A stretch of DNA of 64,000 nucleotides from Athripsodes cinereus (GCA_947579605.1 OX388322.1:62001-126000), one strand, 5' to 3'; positions 33,452 through 44,359 are shown, counted from the first letter of the stretch. Notes: generated by a model not told the origin, from the sequence alone. Program-made: numbers and translations.

Positions 33452-33900
33452 TATAATGGGTAACTATCCAATGGATTGGTCTGCAACGAGTTTGGATTTT
33501 CTTCTCCATTCCTCCTTATTCTCTGCCAGTCTCTTCAGCTCTACGTATGAACCACAGTTTCATGTCCCTCTTCAGTTAGCCCATATAAGCGTCTCTTGGT
33601 CGGCCTCTGCCATTTGTGCCTTCGTTTCTACCCTCCGCGATGTCGATGAGCAGCCTTGGGTGCCTGATGTTGTGGCCAATCCAGTTAGCTCGTTGTTGGC
33701 TGATTCTTTTAAGGAGTTGCCTTTTTCGCCTACCCTGGTTAACACTTCTTCGTTTTTGACGTGTTTCGACCAATGAATCTTCAGCATACGTCTATAGCAC
33801 CACATCTCAAAGGCCGCCAACCGTTCGCTTTCACTCTTGCTGATGGTCCACGTCTCGCAACCATATAGCAAAATGCTCCATGCAAAGGCATACAAAACCT
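33452..33900 (-). mobile_element. Endonuclease-RT type LINE, C-terminal fragment
   Basis: Minus-strand translation starts in the RT-to-C-terminus block: WSILLYGCETWTISKSESER, AFEMWCYRRMLKIHWSKHVK and NEEVLTRVGEKG. After a frameshift, RANWIGHNIRHP and a GRPRD block follow. This order is standard for the C terminus of insect endonuclease-reverse transcriptase LINEs. The end corresponds to the copy at 59195-59830 (shared CCAATGGATTGGTCTGC in reverse). 5'-truncated and frameshifted, so non-functional. Confidence 0.85.
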
Positions 33901-34784
33901 TACTGTACTTATTATAAATGTATGAGATAAACCTACAAAGGATTTTGTGTGTATCTAGACATTGAGATTTTCAGAATAATTCAGATAACTGTATAGTGCA
34001 TACACATAAGATTAACGTTCTATATAACAGTTAGGTACAACAAGTGCTTCCTTTATGATAATAATAATAATTTGTTGGTATAAGATTATAATGTGTAGGG
34101 GTAAACACAAAACAAATAAATAAATAGATAAAATCATAATTTTACTCCAACTTAGGTACTTGTCTACTGTAGTACCTACCTATCTACTCAATATATTACA
34201 AAATGATATTGTATTAGGTAACCCTTTAAGGTCTAATGGAAGTAAATTTTCCAAAAATTGATATAATCTCAATTCCCGAAGATTTAGTTAATAAATTCAG
34301 TTGAAATTCAAATGTTAATTCTTTATTCATAAAAACATTCACACATTTTTGAGAAAAATACATTGGCACATTGATTATTAACAAAGTGTTGTGTTGCTGC
34401 CCCACTAGGTACAATGCACCTGTATTGGTCTTAACAACAAACAACATAGACATTACGAAAGTATAAAAAATAACAATAGAACAAATAAAACACATAAAAA
34501 TATCACATACAAGAACACTCACAACTCTACACCAACAAAGAAAACATTGCCTTATATTTATCTCTACCCTCATCAATCAAAAATATTATTTAATTTTGGG
34601 CATGATCTGAGTATTTAAAGCTCAATTTATCATATTTTTTATAATCTGGTGATATATATTTATATTCCCTAACATGAAAAATGTATGATGGTGAATTTTT
34701 TTTTTTTTGGTATTTCAGTCAGTCTTTTACTTTTTTATTTTATTTTAATTGTAACTATATTTACTGTAATTATATTTTATTTAC
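33901..34784. other. No gene recognised
   Basis: AT-rich. A minus-strand frame at 34226-34576 is rich in Cys/Val/Ile codons from biased DNA and shows no domain. Confidence 0.45.
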
Positions 34785-35410
34785 GCGGCGGCAGAATTGC
34801 CATCCAAACTTCTCAGCATTATACAACCAGATATAAGTCTTCATATGATCAGTTATGGTCGCACAAAAACTTAACAGTCTAATGCCGGGAAAAATTCACC
34901 TATCCAGATATACAGGATATCAAAGGATTAGGCTCAGAACGCGGGTTCAAAATACCCGCATTGTGCCTGAAATATCTGTGTTCAAAAACTTTTTTACAAT
35001 ATTACAAGTGTTTATTATAATAGATTTTTGAATTTTAATGTACAAATTAACCGGTAAATCTAATTTTTGTAAATTATTTATTAAAGATTTCGGAGTTACC
35101 CCTGTAGCTGACATGACTAAAGGTACTATAAACGGACCTAGAATGCCAAATATTTTTTATTTCTCCTGCTAGTTCTGTATATTTACGTATTTTTTCTGCG
35201 ACGGTTGTTTGTATATTATGTGTATTTGGGACAGCGATGTCTATTAGGTACGTTATTTTAATTATTACGTTTATCATTTAATACTAAATCGGGTCTATTA
35301 TGATGTATTTGTCTATCTGTTATTATTGTTTTATCATAATAGAACCTGAAATTTTGATTTTCTAAAACCGATTCCGGGTTGTATTTTATAATAAGGAATT
35401 ATATTTTGTG
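34785..35410 (-). mobile_element. R4/Dong-like LINE, 3' part with restriction-like nuclease region
   Basis: In reverse the frames read YNPESVLENQNFRFYYDKTI, TDRQIHHNRPDLVLNDK, then IDIAVPNTHNI, AEKIRKYTELAGEIKNIW, SATGVTPKSL and INTCNIVKKFL. The RPD-(x)n-D spacing (RPDLV ... IDIAVP) is the signature of the PD...D restriction-like endonuclease found at the C terminus of R2/R4/Dong/CRE-type LINEs. At least two frameshifts separate the pieces. The 3' UTR (34785-34945) contains GAACCCGCGTTCTGAGCC. Confidence 0.75.
35074..35400 (-). pseudogene. Restriction-like endonuclease domain remnant
   Basis: This is the coding part of the R4/Dong-like element above. The first frame (about 35400-35290) ends in HHNRPDLVLNDKRNN. 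A shift is required to enter the frame that holds LIDIAVPNTHNIQTTVAEK (about 35245-35189). A second shift near 35115 leads to the SATGVTPKSL block. In the intact family this domain nicks target DNA to start reverse transcription. Here the acidic residues of the PD...D pair are retained, but the protein is broken. Confidence 0.7.
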
Positions 35411-35702
35411 AGTTTAATAGATTATGTTTAATTGCTTAATTTTGATGTATTAGCTTGTATGTGTATGTTATTATTATTAGTATTACTATCCTGAGAGGGT
35501 TACGTGATAGCTTTCTATGTATCTATACGATATGATACGATATTACCTGATATTGACACAGCTGATAGGTAATCAAATCTCTATTGGGGCCGATACCATT
35601 GTAGGTAGGTAGGTAAAATGTATTATGTATGTAGCTATAGAATGATACTCAAAACAATATTAGGTAGGTACCTACACATATATCTACTATACTAACTTTT
35701 TT
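35411..35702. other. No gene recognised
   Basis: AT-rich; GTAGGTAGGTAGG at about 35601-35614. Confidence 0.5.
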
Positions 35703-35852
35703 TAAAAGATGTATCTGGGTTTTGTTATATACCCAAATACAACCTTATGCACCTTTCACAATAAGCTAATAAAAGTTTGCCGGCACCTGGTATCAAACCA
35801 CGGACCCCTTGTTCACGAGGCCGAGACTCTACCTCCAGGCTACCGACGAACT
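35703..35852 (-). mobile_element. tRNA-derived SINE (GGTAGCCTGG family)
   Basis: Minus-strand copy with tRNA-like head at the right end; internally deleted between AAGCTAATAAAAG and TTTGCCGGCACC compared with 61153-61332. B box is altered. Confidence 0.85.
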
Positions 35853-35998
35853 AACGAACTTAGTACACATAATGTTGTCTTTTTTTTTGTATAAAATACT
35901 TTATTCAAATAAAAATTACAATATGTGTGCAAAATCCCGATAAGCTCTAATGAGCTTGTCATCAGGTTATACTTAATTCAATATAATATTGAATTAAA

Positions 35999-36092
35999 GT
36001 GTGAAGTGTGTAAAGATAGATCTGTTTGGCGTTCCGTTCTCTCTGCCTACCCCACTTGGGACACGGCGTGAGGGTATAGATAGATAGATAGA
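35999..36092 (+). mobile_element. LINE 3' terminus with (ATAG)n tail
   Basis: GTTCCGTTCTCTCTGCCTAC CCCACTTGGGACACGGCGTG AGGGTATAG followed by (ATAG)n. The same 3' end as 14048-14090, severely 5'-truncated. Confidence 0.65.
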
Positions 36093-36115
36093 AATTATGT
36101 AAGTGCTTTTGAGTT

Positions 36116-36287
36116 CGTCGGTAGCCTGGAGGTAGAGTCTCGGCCTCTTGAACAAGGGGTCCGCGGTTCGATCCCAGGTGCCGGCAAACTCCCCTTTCAC
36201 GACACAAGCTTTTAGCTTACTGTGGAAGGTGTATAAAGTTGTATTTGGGTTTATAACAAAACCCAGATATATCTTTTTTAAAAAAAA
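36116..36287 (+). mobile_element. tRNA-derived SINE with Pol III boxes (GGTAGCCTGG family)
   Basis: GTCGGTAGCCTGGAGGTAGA (A-box region) and GCGGTTCGATCCCAGGTGCC (B box at about 36165-36175) give a tRNA-like head of about 70 nt, then CTCCCCTTTCACGACACAAG and the body ending in A-rich sequence. It faces the copy at 35703-35852, making an inverted pair about 260 bp apart. Confidence 0.9.
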
Positions 36288-36334
36288 TAAAAAGTACTGT
36301 ATAGCCATTAAGTAGGTATATGTTTGCTGCTATT

Positions 36335-36500
36335 GTTATGAGAAAGGCGTCCCAACCGTTCTATGCTTTGCATAAAGCGTTTCTCGATTGGTGGATCTAA
36401 GATCGTGATAATGAGAATGGTGGAATTGGTGAACATTGTCCATGGACTCCGAAAATGATCTCTTAAGCCAGCCTAGAGCCAATTCGTAAGCGTTTGCTTT
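36335..36500 (+). mobile_element. Body of the Thr-like SINE, diverged
   Basis: GGTGGAATTGGTGAACATTG ... CTTAAGCCAGCCTAGAGCCA ATTCGTAAGCG matches the body of 16535-16826; head lost. Confidence 0.65.
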
Positions 36501-37436
36501 TCTCACTTCTTTTGATTACATTTTGCAGTGTTAGGTACATTGTGTAAATATGGTTCTCCAATTGAGATATCTGATTGGATATTTCAATGTTTTTTTTTTA
36601 TTTGAAATAAATAAATATGTAAAATAAAAACAGTCCAGAATGGTGGACTGGCATCTAGATTGCTGAGAAATTTATTATAATTTAAAAGCCAGTTTTTCTC
36701 AATATACGAGTAAATTTATGTATAACATTTGTATTATATATTTTATTCTTAGAATTATATAGTAGGTACGAATAATAATATATTTGACACTTTATGTTTG
36801 TATGTATGTGTAGGTAAAATGTAAATACAATGAATGTGGGAAGTGGAAATGGTGGAAGTCACGTGTATTGTAGGAAATTGTCAGGAAATTGCACCTATCG
36901 ACATATTTTCATTTTATCTACATACATATCAATTCGCTTCACATACACAACATATGACACCCACATACCTACTTTACATCCCCCCTCCCTCTTCTCCCCT
37001 CCACCAATCAATGTAAATGTGACTCGCCATGATTTGACTTTCTCGCCTTCATACAATTTAATATTTATTATGCTTCCATGTGTCTCGGTAATTTTTTTTT
37101 CGTGTACCGTCAAAAATTATAATACTCAGACGTGAAGATTGAATGACAACATTAACTTATATTACAAAGATGTAAAACTTCTTAGGTTAACTTTCACAAC
37201 TCACCTGTACTGCTCATGTTCCCTATTTTATTTTCCCTTACATTAACATGAAAGATGAAGTAGGTAGGTACCCACTACACGGAGAGGATGAATTAAATTT
37301 TTATTACGTTTAGATCATCAATGATCAAAATATGAATCTGAATTTGAAATAATTTGGCAATTTTGTTTATCTTTGTTTTGTTTTTATTTTATAATAATAA
37401 TTGGATAATTTATATGTGGCACCGTTTAATGATCCG
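36501..37436. other. No gene recognised
   Basis: A 101-codon open frame at 36830-37135 overlaps two others on both strands and has no domain; composition is simple-repeat-like. I see no gene. Confidence 0.45.
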
Positions 37437-37600
37437 TGATTTAGTTGGAAGATACATAGTATACCTCTGCGATAAATTCGTCTATTGTGCAAAATCATTT
37501 GTATGAGTACATAGTAACATATGTTGTAATCATATTACCTACTGTTTATTATTTTTATTTAAATATTTGGTACAATAAAGTTTATTTAATTATTAAATAA
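37437..37600 (+). mobile_element. Diverged LINE 3' tail
   Basis: TTTAGTTGGAAGATACATAG ... CTGCGATAAATTCGTC ... ACAATAAAG; an old copy of the GCGATAAACTCGCC family. Confidence 0.5.
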
Positions 37601-37669
37601 CTCCAATCACAACTCAAAAACTTTCTTATAATAACTCATTATCTATCGATTAAAAGTCCGAGATTTTAT

Positions 37670-37880
37670 CATCGGGCTGCTGATTAGCGTTATTTTTTTG
37701 ATTATTTAATTGTCTCGGGTTCGATTTCCGGCCAGACAAAATCATAAATGCCTTTTTTCAAATTGCTCTGGGTGCGGGTGTTACATGTATAGGTATGTGT
37801 TTCGTTGGGTTAATATCCATAATACAAGATACACTTCATACATAGTTTTCATCTAATAGATCGATCTGTCTGAATGGTCC
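37670..37880 (+). mobile_element. tRNA-derived SINE (CCGGCCGGTGTGGCG family), diverged plus-strand copy
   Basis: TCTCGGGTTCGATTTCCGGC (B box region at about 37713-37730) then TTTTTTCAAATTGCTCTGGG TGCGGGTGTTACATG and TAATATCCATAATACAAG. Confidence 0.75.
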
Positions 37881-38750
37881 AAATATGTATGCAAATGTTG
37901 TTTTAAATAATATTATCTCTATCATCTATGTTCTAGTTGGGTCAGGGGTCGGAAACCAATGCATTTATACAGGTAGGTAGGTACAATGCTCAGAGATCTC
38001 TTAAAGTGTAAAATATATCGTCCTGAAGAATAATAATATATGGAATTATATTAGAATATATTGTGCATACGAAATGTAATTATTCAAGAATTATTTATTT
38101 ATTCTTTACTAAATTGATAACAAGAAACTTCACTTAAAAATACATTAATGTTAAATGCAATAAACATACAGAGGGTGACTTTAGTGCAAAGGGACAGTTC
38201 CTTCTATTCAATATAAAATATAATAGTATGTATATTTTATCGCAGTACCTACCTATTGACAGCATATTCTTCAAGTTTTGATACATTACACAGTAGTACC
38301 AAAGTCAGGTTGTTCTTTTAGCAGCTGATATACTCACTGCGTTGTATGTAAGTAGGTGGGTGGTACCAATATTATTGTATGTACATAGTTACATGTATTC
38401 ATATATGTATGGAGGGTAGGTTCTACTTTTTCTAAGTGATTTATGGATATTGTTGGAGAAGTATTTCCAATTTATCACAATATGAGCTGCAGAACTTTAT
38501 ATTCCTTTCATGCTTGCAGTTACTAACTAACATTATATTATTAAGTTTTACATTATATACATTATAATATTACTTGACTATATAAATATGTATGATTAGT
38601 GTAGATAATACAATGACATTAACACGTGTAAGACACGTACATACCTATTGATTTCATGAAGTCCCTCTTATGAACCTAATTTATATCTTGAAATGTACCA
38701 TTAGGTATATATAATATTCCGTATAGGTACCTAAATACAAAGTAAATGTG

Positions 38751-38752
<2 letters not shown>
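37881..38752. other. No gene; one LINE tail at 38092-38205
   Basis: TTATTTATTTATTCTTTACT ... ACATACAGAGGGTGACTTTA (38092-38185) is a minus-strand copy of the GCGATAAACTCGCC tail. Otherwise AT-rich with TACCTAC words. Confidence 0.5.

Positions 38753-38782
<30 letters not shown>
38753..38782. repeat. (TA)n microsatellite
   Basis: About 28 bp of TA at the left boundary of the palindrome; a matching but longer run follows the second copy of the duplicated flank (39629-39667). Confidence 0.9.
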
Positions 38783-38787
<5 letters not shown>

Positions 38788-39016
38788 TATTTTTTTTTCG
38801 ATAGGTATGAACCAAATCACAATCTATGCATCACTTGCAGGATAGAGAAGAGAGTATTAGGTGTTCCGATGCTTACGAATCGGCTTTGGCTGGCTTAAGC
38901 GCTTTAGCCAGCCAAAGCCGATTCGTAAGCATCGGAACACCTAATACTCTCTTCTCTATCCTGCAAGTGATGCATAGATTGTGATTTGGTTCATACCTAT
39001 CGAAAAAATACATCAT
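38783..39016. repeat. Near-perfect palindrome, arms of about 112 bp
   Basis: Left arm 38783-38895 and right arm 38906-39016 are reverse complements with only a short T-run difference; the 10-bp centre is TAAGCGCTTT. The right arm is the end of the Thr-like SINE plus its downstream flank, so the palindrome was made by inverted copying of that segment. Confidence 0.95.
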
Positions 39017-39079
39017 ATCAACACTTTCGTAGGTGTAAAAATTCCATGTTATACCTACGAATAAAAATCACTTCGCATA
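38906..39079 (+). repeat. Duplicated segment, copy 1 (copy 2 at 39461-39630)
   Basis: From AGCCAGCCAAAGCCGATTCG through to ATAAAAATCACTTCGCATA, the sequence equals 39461-39630 apart from a 4-bp CTAC difference in the flank. SINE body and unique flank are copied together, so this is a segmental duplication and not two SINE insertions. Confidence 0.9.
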
Positions 39080-39258
39080 ATACTCTCTGGTAAAAGCAAC
39101 AACGACAATTAATGTTGGATAGCAGGTTCAAAGTTCACAAGGTCGGATCCTAGTGACGAACCAATGGCTTAGCAGTTGCAAACAATATCGATAGGTGGCG
39201 ATGGAGTCGCGGTAAATGTGAATTTGCAGCTAATAATATCAATAATCTCAGGTTACCC

Positions 39259-39580
39259 ACACACCCCTGTGGCCTAATGGTTCGAGTACTTGACTCGTAA
39301 TACAGAGGTGATGGGTTCGAATCCCAGTAGGTGCGGTTGGTTGGATGAAGTCGCTTTTCAGCGATGAATGCAGTCACCCGCTCTGAAAAGATTGATATGA
39401 GAGAAGCATAAGGGAGAAAAAGGTGGAATTGGTGAACGTTGCCATGGTATAAAGCGCTTAAGCCAGCCAAAGCCGATTCGTAAGCATCGGAACACCTAAT
39501 ACTCTCTTCTCTATCCTGCAAGTGATGCATAGATTGTGATTTGGTTCATACCTATCGAAAAAATACATCATATCAACACT
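39259..39580 (+). mobile_element. tRNA-derived SINE (Thr-like head), full copy
   Basis: CTGTGGCCTAATGGTTCGAG (A-box region), TGGGTTCGAATCCCAGTAGG (B box at about 39313-39325), then the body to CTGCAAGTGATGCATAG. Same family as 16535-16826. An overlapping minus-strand open frame of 126 codons is incidental. Confidence 0.9.
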
Positions 39581-39624
39581 TTCGTAGGTGTAAAAATTCC
39601 ATGTTATACGAATAAAAATCACTT

Positions 39625-39628
<4 letters not shown>

Positions 39629-39667
<39 letters not shown>
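39629..39667. repeat. (TA)n microsatellite
   Basis: Pure TA followed by GTGTGTG. Confidence 0.95.
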
Positions 39668-39675
<8 letters not shown>

Positions 39676-39680
39676 ATATT

Positions 39681-39963
39681 TTGGTCTCCCACTCTTCTTC
39701 GTAAGTTTTCGAGTGTCCTGTAAAAGGCAGGTGTTCGAAAAAATTAAGACATTTTACATCTTAAATTCAGCGATGAGGCTTGCCACCCATCCTGAATGTC
39801 TTGATTTTATATTGGCACGAAGAGGATAGTTTGCATGTTCTTACATGCAGCTGATCTGCTGGCTGCCCCACTTGTGGGATGTGCCGTGATGGTATAGTAG
39901 TAGTAGTGTATATTTTATTGGCACGGGGAACACGACCTGCATGTTTATTACGTGTGGTGAATC
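39681..39963 (+). mobile_element. TAG-tailed SINE, long copy plus second partial copy
   Basis: 39681-39910 lacks only the first about 25 bp of the family and ends in GTAGTAGTAG. It is followed at 39911-39963 by another piece (TTTTATTGGCACGGGGAACA CGACCTGCATG). Confidence 0.85.
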
Positions 39964-40219
39964 TATTAACTATCCAAAGAGCACCAAAGTACTCCCAAGG
40001 GTCCAACCGAGCTACATCAAGATAACAGGTGCAAACCTAACAGCAAACAACAGAATATGTGCATTAAATCTCTACTATGTATTTCATAATTATATTTCTA
40101 AACTAATAATAAAATTAAAAATTAATTTATTGTCGAAAAGCAAACATTGTGATAATTTGTTATTTGGTTTGATTAAATTTAAACACTGTGTCTTTAACTT
40201 AAAGTATTATTTATTTTAA
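39964..40219. other. No gene recognised
   Basis: A 92-codon frame ending at 40219 has no domain. Confidence 0.4.
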
Positions 40220-40252
40220 AAAGCTTTTCGGACTATGTCCATCCTCAGTGAA
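40220..40252 (-). ncRNA. Hammerhead-ribozyme-like motif
   Basis: On the minus strand: box CUGAGGA (40048+194 = 40242-40248), extra U, helix II GGAC-AUA-GUCC (perfect 4 bp), GAAA, self-complementary AAGCUU, then U. Helix I is weak (AU-rich with a mismatch). Order matches the hammerhead consensus and the better motif at 18037-18074. Confidence 0.45.
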
Positions 40253-41003
40253 AAAATAGGTTTAAGTATAATACTTAAAACAACAATAACAATAATAAGT
40301 TTCATATATTATCATCGCTGAGTTGAATATGTAACATGTCTTATACGTGATGTATATCTTTTTCAGGATTTTCAAACTATTACAGAAAATAATGAACATT
40401 CTATTCTTTAACTGCAGACACTTGACTGCTCTATTTTTGGCGGGAGATCTGTTACTCCTGAAGTATGAATCGTAAGCCTACATACATTTATAATTCGGCC
40501 GTCTGACGTGTTATCTGATATTAAACTAATATAACAAACCTATATTGTAATACCATAGACATGTAGGTAGGTATGTAACTATTATTAATGTACCTATTTA
40601 GGTAGGCAACCTGATAGGAATGGCGGTATCTTCCACTATACATATAGAGGAGGAAAACAAACAAATAAATAAGTAAATGAAACAAATGTCTCTTCTTTCT
40701 TATTTAAAATACTCACTCACAACTTTGCTGACTAAGAATTGTTATAATGCCTGCAAAATAATATGTAAAGAGACATTTATACATAGGTAGTTTGGTCGTA
40801 TGTAATTATATGTAGGAATGTTTTGTTCTGAATTTATATTTTTTTTGTTGTTGTTTTTAAAATGTAACAGATAGATATCTGCCTACTGGCGAATACAAGT
40901 TTTTCAAATTAACGCTCATATATTATAGTTAACGACTCTATTCTTTATTATTATAAACTAAAAACACTGTATATACCACTAGAACAATTTTATTTAAAAA
41001 AAT
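40253..41003. other. No gene recognised
   Basis: AT-rich spacer with TACCTA words. Confidence 0.45.
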
Positions 41004-41042
41004 AAAACGTTTTCAGTTGTCTAATGCAACCATCTTCAGTAA
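41004..41042 (-). ncRNA. Hammerhead-ribozyme-like motif
   Basis: On the minus strand: CUGAAGA, extra U, helix II GGUUG-CAUUAGA-CAACU (five pairs, one G-U), GAAA, self-complementary AACGUU, U. Helix I is only two pairs long, so activity is doubtful. It is followed by an A/T-rich AATAAA end, as at 40220. Confidence 0.4.
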
Positions 41043-41624
41043 AGATAACACTTATACGTGCTACGAGACTACTACAACTACGAGTCGAATGCGTGCCAAT
41101 ACAACTTACTGCCTAACGATGTCACATCGGGCTAATTCAATGACATGGCGAAAATTTTGACAGAAAATACGGATTTGAAAAATGAAAATAATGAATGAAA
41201 AGTTATAAATGATAGAATCAAGTTAAAACTGCGACCGAAAATATTACTATCCGGCTTAATTAAGATTTCGCCGGTGCCGGTATCTTGAAATATCACTACT
41301 CATTACATCTCTAGTTGTTTGTTGTTGGAATGATAAAGAATTATGTCCTTAAAGTTTTATTATTCTGTACGTAGTGTGTTGTGCTGTGCTGTTTCTGTGT
41401 CGGTGTGAAGAGTAATGTACTTGTACGCAGTACTAAGTGTGGGATTACCTTAAGGATAAATTTTATAAATCTATATCAGCTAATCTACATATCCATAACT
41501 ATTATCGCAGCGTTTCCTATAAGTGTTGCAGCCAATAGCCTTTTTCTCCTAATATTAAAAGTACACCTAAACGTGCTAACCAAGTGTGCAGTTTTCTGGG
41601 CAACGTAGAACCTGGAAGCTATTT
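41043..41624. other. No gene recognised
   Basis: A 75-codon frame at 41381-41608 shows no domain. Confidence 0.4.
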
Positions 41625-41720
41625 ATTTATTTATTTATTTATTTATTTATTTTATTTATTTATTTAATACATTAAACGGCGTTTAAGCCTTTTTACATTG
41701 TATTACAAAGTATACTTGAA
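41625..41720 (-). mobile_element. (TTTA)n-headed LINE tail
   Basis: A long TTTA microsatellite (41625-41668), then ACATTAAACGGCGTTTAAGCC TTTTTACATTG. The AAACGGCGTTTAA pair forms a small stem; compare 25600-25694. Confidence 0.6.
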
Positions 41721-42549
41721 CATATATCATTATTACATTACAGTTATACACTCAAGGTACATATCGACCACAAAAGATAAAAACAAATTTCATTATATAA
41801 ACATTAAGACATAAGAATTATACTGCAATTTATACACAATCATAACAATCCGCTTAACCCTATAACAATAAAAATATAATTACATGTATCTATCATTGAT
41901 ATACTAAAAAATATACTAATAAAAATATAATTACATGTATCTATCATTGATATACAATACTATGCACACACGCAGGTACCTTCCAACAAACAAGAGGAAA
42001 CATTTATAACAAAAAATATGCATTACCAAAAGGTAAGAATGAATAAAAATCTGTAAAGGGTACATAAAACAAATATAAATATAGCAAACAATACGAAGAA
42101 GCAAAATCATCAGGTAGGTACCTACATAATAATTATATACAATATAAGCAAGTACATGCACATTGGTAACAATAATCCACACAGAGTCGCCAAACAAGTC
42201 TATATAATATTATCAACCTATATAAGGACATAGCTATACTTAACACTAATCCTATATAATAGGTATCGCCACCGACACACAGGCACTACAATGCAACCCT
42301 ACATTAGCGACACTCCGAGCGGAATCAAATCCAAACTTCGCTGTATACAATTTCAAATTCTTGTAATTCAATTTATCAAACTATAAAATCTTTTTGAAAA
42401 GAAAAAAAAACAAAATAAAACAAATAGACAGCAATGATATTTCAATTCGACACACATGTAATGAAATAAATTTGTGATATAATAAATAAAAAAACACTTC
42501 AAAAAAAAAAAGTAGGTACTTGTGAAGCAATAATTAATTCCTATCGAAA
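41721..42549. other. No gene; 51-bp direct duplication
   Basis: AATAAAAATATAATTACATG TATCTATCATTGATATAC occurs at about 41867-41904 and again at about 41918-41955. No coding signal. Confidence 0.6.
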
Positions 42550-42665
42550 ATGAATATACATACACAGACACACACACATATACACACATATATATACATA
42601 CACATACATACATATACATATATACGCATACACACACACATACATACACACACACATACACATAA
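42550..42665. repeat. Compound (CA)/(TA) microsatellite
   Basis: ACACACATATACACACATAT-type repeats; open frames here on both strands are repeat artefacts. Confidence 0.9.
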
Positions 42666-42879
42666 ACAAAATTCAACAAATAGACTTAATAAAATAAATC
42701 AGTTACTCAATAAAATTTCATATAAAAAACAAATAGAAAGAATAAAAAAACCAAACAATAATATACATAACACCTAATGAGCCACTATCTCCACAATCAT
42801 ACAAAATCAAAACAAACAACACAAAAATATGCCATCCAGAACATCACTCTCAATATAATTCATGTCATTTAGTTGGATA

Positions 42880-42965
42880 TGTAAACAGGTTGTGATTTCC
42901 CAACGTTGTCGTTTCCCACAGATCTCGTCATTAGTCGCCAGTTGGTTGACTATCGCTTCTAGGGG
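42880..42965 (-). mobile_element. Fragment of the Jockey-like LINE at 1-1288
   Basis: In reverse: AGCGATAGTCAACCAACTGG CGACTAATGACGAGATCTGT, matching 911-953. Confidence 0.65.
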
Positions 42966-43263
42966 GGCTAAAAAGGCCACTTTATATGAATCATAATAGG
43001 ATCATAATTAGGAATTGTAAAACGATTTATCGGCAAAATTTTACCAAATATGATTCATTTGATGAAATTAAAATTAGAGAAATTACTATGGATCTGCTGG
43101 CAAATCGGGAAATGAATCATCTGTAGATGAATTGCTCAATTTGGCCATTTCAGGCCCCCAGCTATAATCCAATATGAACATAGATGTACATAGATGAATT
43201 CTACAATTATGTAGGTGGATATATTACGCCTACTCAATATAAATACTGAACAAACATTCGATA
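42966..43263. other. No gene recognised
   Basis: Spacer up to the next element. Confidence 0.4.
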
Positions 43264-43949
43264 CCTTAATTCGCAGATTGGGTAACTCCATTTTTTGACA
43301 AAATGACTTAATGATGCCATAATGTTGACTGTATTCCAACACACATGCTAGGTAAATTTGAAGAATCCAACGTTATTACAAATGCCCTAAAAAACACCTC
43401 AAGAAAATTGGGTAACTCCAATGTTAGTATTTACAACGCTGCAAATTGGGTAACTCCACCATTCTGTATGGAGACTTGCGAGAGATAGGTTGTGTATTAG
43501 GAATATTTTACAAAAAAGTGGTTTTGGAAATCTTATCCTGTAAAAAAATGTTAGATAACTGTAACCATAAGTATCAGCTTTATTTTCTTAAATTTTTTAA
43601 AGTTTTTTTTTATCATTTGCTCCTTATGTGATGTAGTTAATATGTAAGGTACCTACTCACATTTTAAATAATGCAACTTTTGCAAGAGTTACTACGTGGA
43701 ATTTAATTATTACTGGATATGTTTGCGCACAAATTTTGAAGCTGATTTACTAATATTGTATTGTTTTTTAACACATATTATGTTATTATTTTATAGTCAA
43801 ATAAAAAATCTAGGTTTTAATACTTAAATAAACGACTTTATTTTTTGATATATTAGGATTTGTTGAATCATGATTATTTTTAAATAAGCTCAAAATCCGA
43901 AGAACTGAACGTGTATCTACATACATTACCTACTTATCATAAGTTTGAT

Positions 43950-44090
43950 TTCTCGACCGACGATTCTTGGTGGAAGTTCATATTAATAATTTTTAAAATG
44001 AAACACGATATATAGTTATTCCACTATTGACATTATTTATTTGGCGAGCCGGCTTTCAAGAGCTTCCGCTCTCATCGTCAGGCAAAAGTG
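43950..44090 (-). mobile_element. Penelope-like repeat inside the 2.5-kb transposon
   Basis: CGACCGACGATTCTTGGTGG AAGTTCATATTAATAA at one end and the hammerhead-like core at the other; related to 9975-10185. Confidence 0.55.
44043..44086 (-). ncRNA. Hammerhead-ribozyme-like motif
   Basis: On the minus strand: GC-CUGACGA, extra U, helix II GAGAGC-GGAA-GCUCUU (six pairs with one G-U, GNRA-type loop), GAAA, self-complementary AGCCGGCU, C, then GCC. Helix I can be drawn as GC/GC, one mismatch, UUU/AAA. Core matches CUGANGA...GAAA...UH. Confidence 0.5.
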
Positions 44091-44359
44091 AAATGTTTAC
44101 TCATCATTTTATAGATGAATAGCAGACTAAAGACTATGGTTAAATTAGTAACTGAAAATTGAAGGAGTGAAGAAAATCGTATGAGTGAAACAAATCCCAG
44201 AAATCATGATTTTCTACAAATTTATCAAAGACAATTCGAATTTTTATAATGGAATTGGCCCATCATATTACTTGATAGTGGTAATCTTGCAGAAATCCAA
44301 AATATAAATACCTACTGATGATAATAATGCGACACAAGGGATATTGTTAGATGCACAGG

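Noticed and set aside
36830..37135. 101-codon open frame
   Set aside because: Overlapping frames on both strands, no domain, low-complexity composition.
42550..42777. Histidine/threonine-rich open frames
   Set aside because: Translation of a CA/TA microsatellite on both strands.
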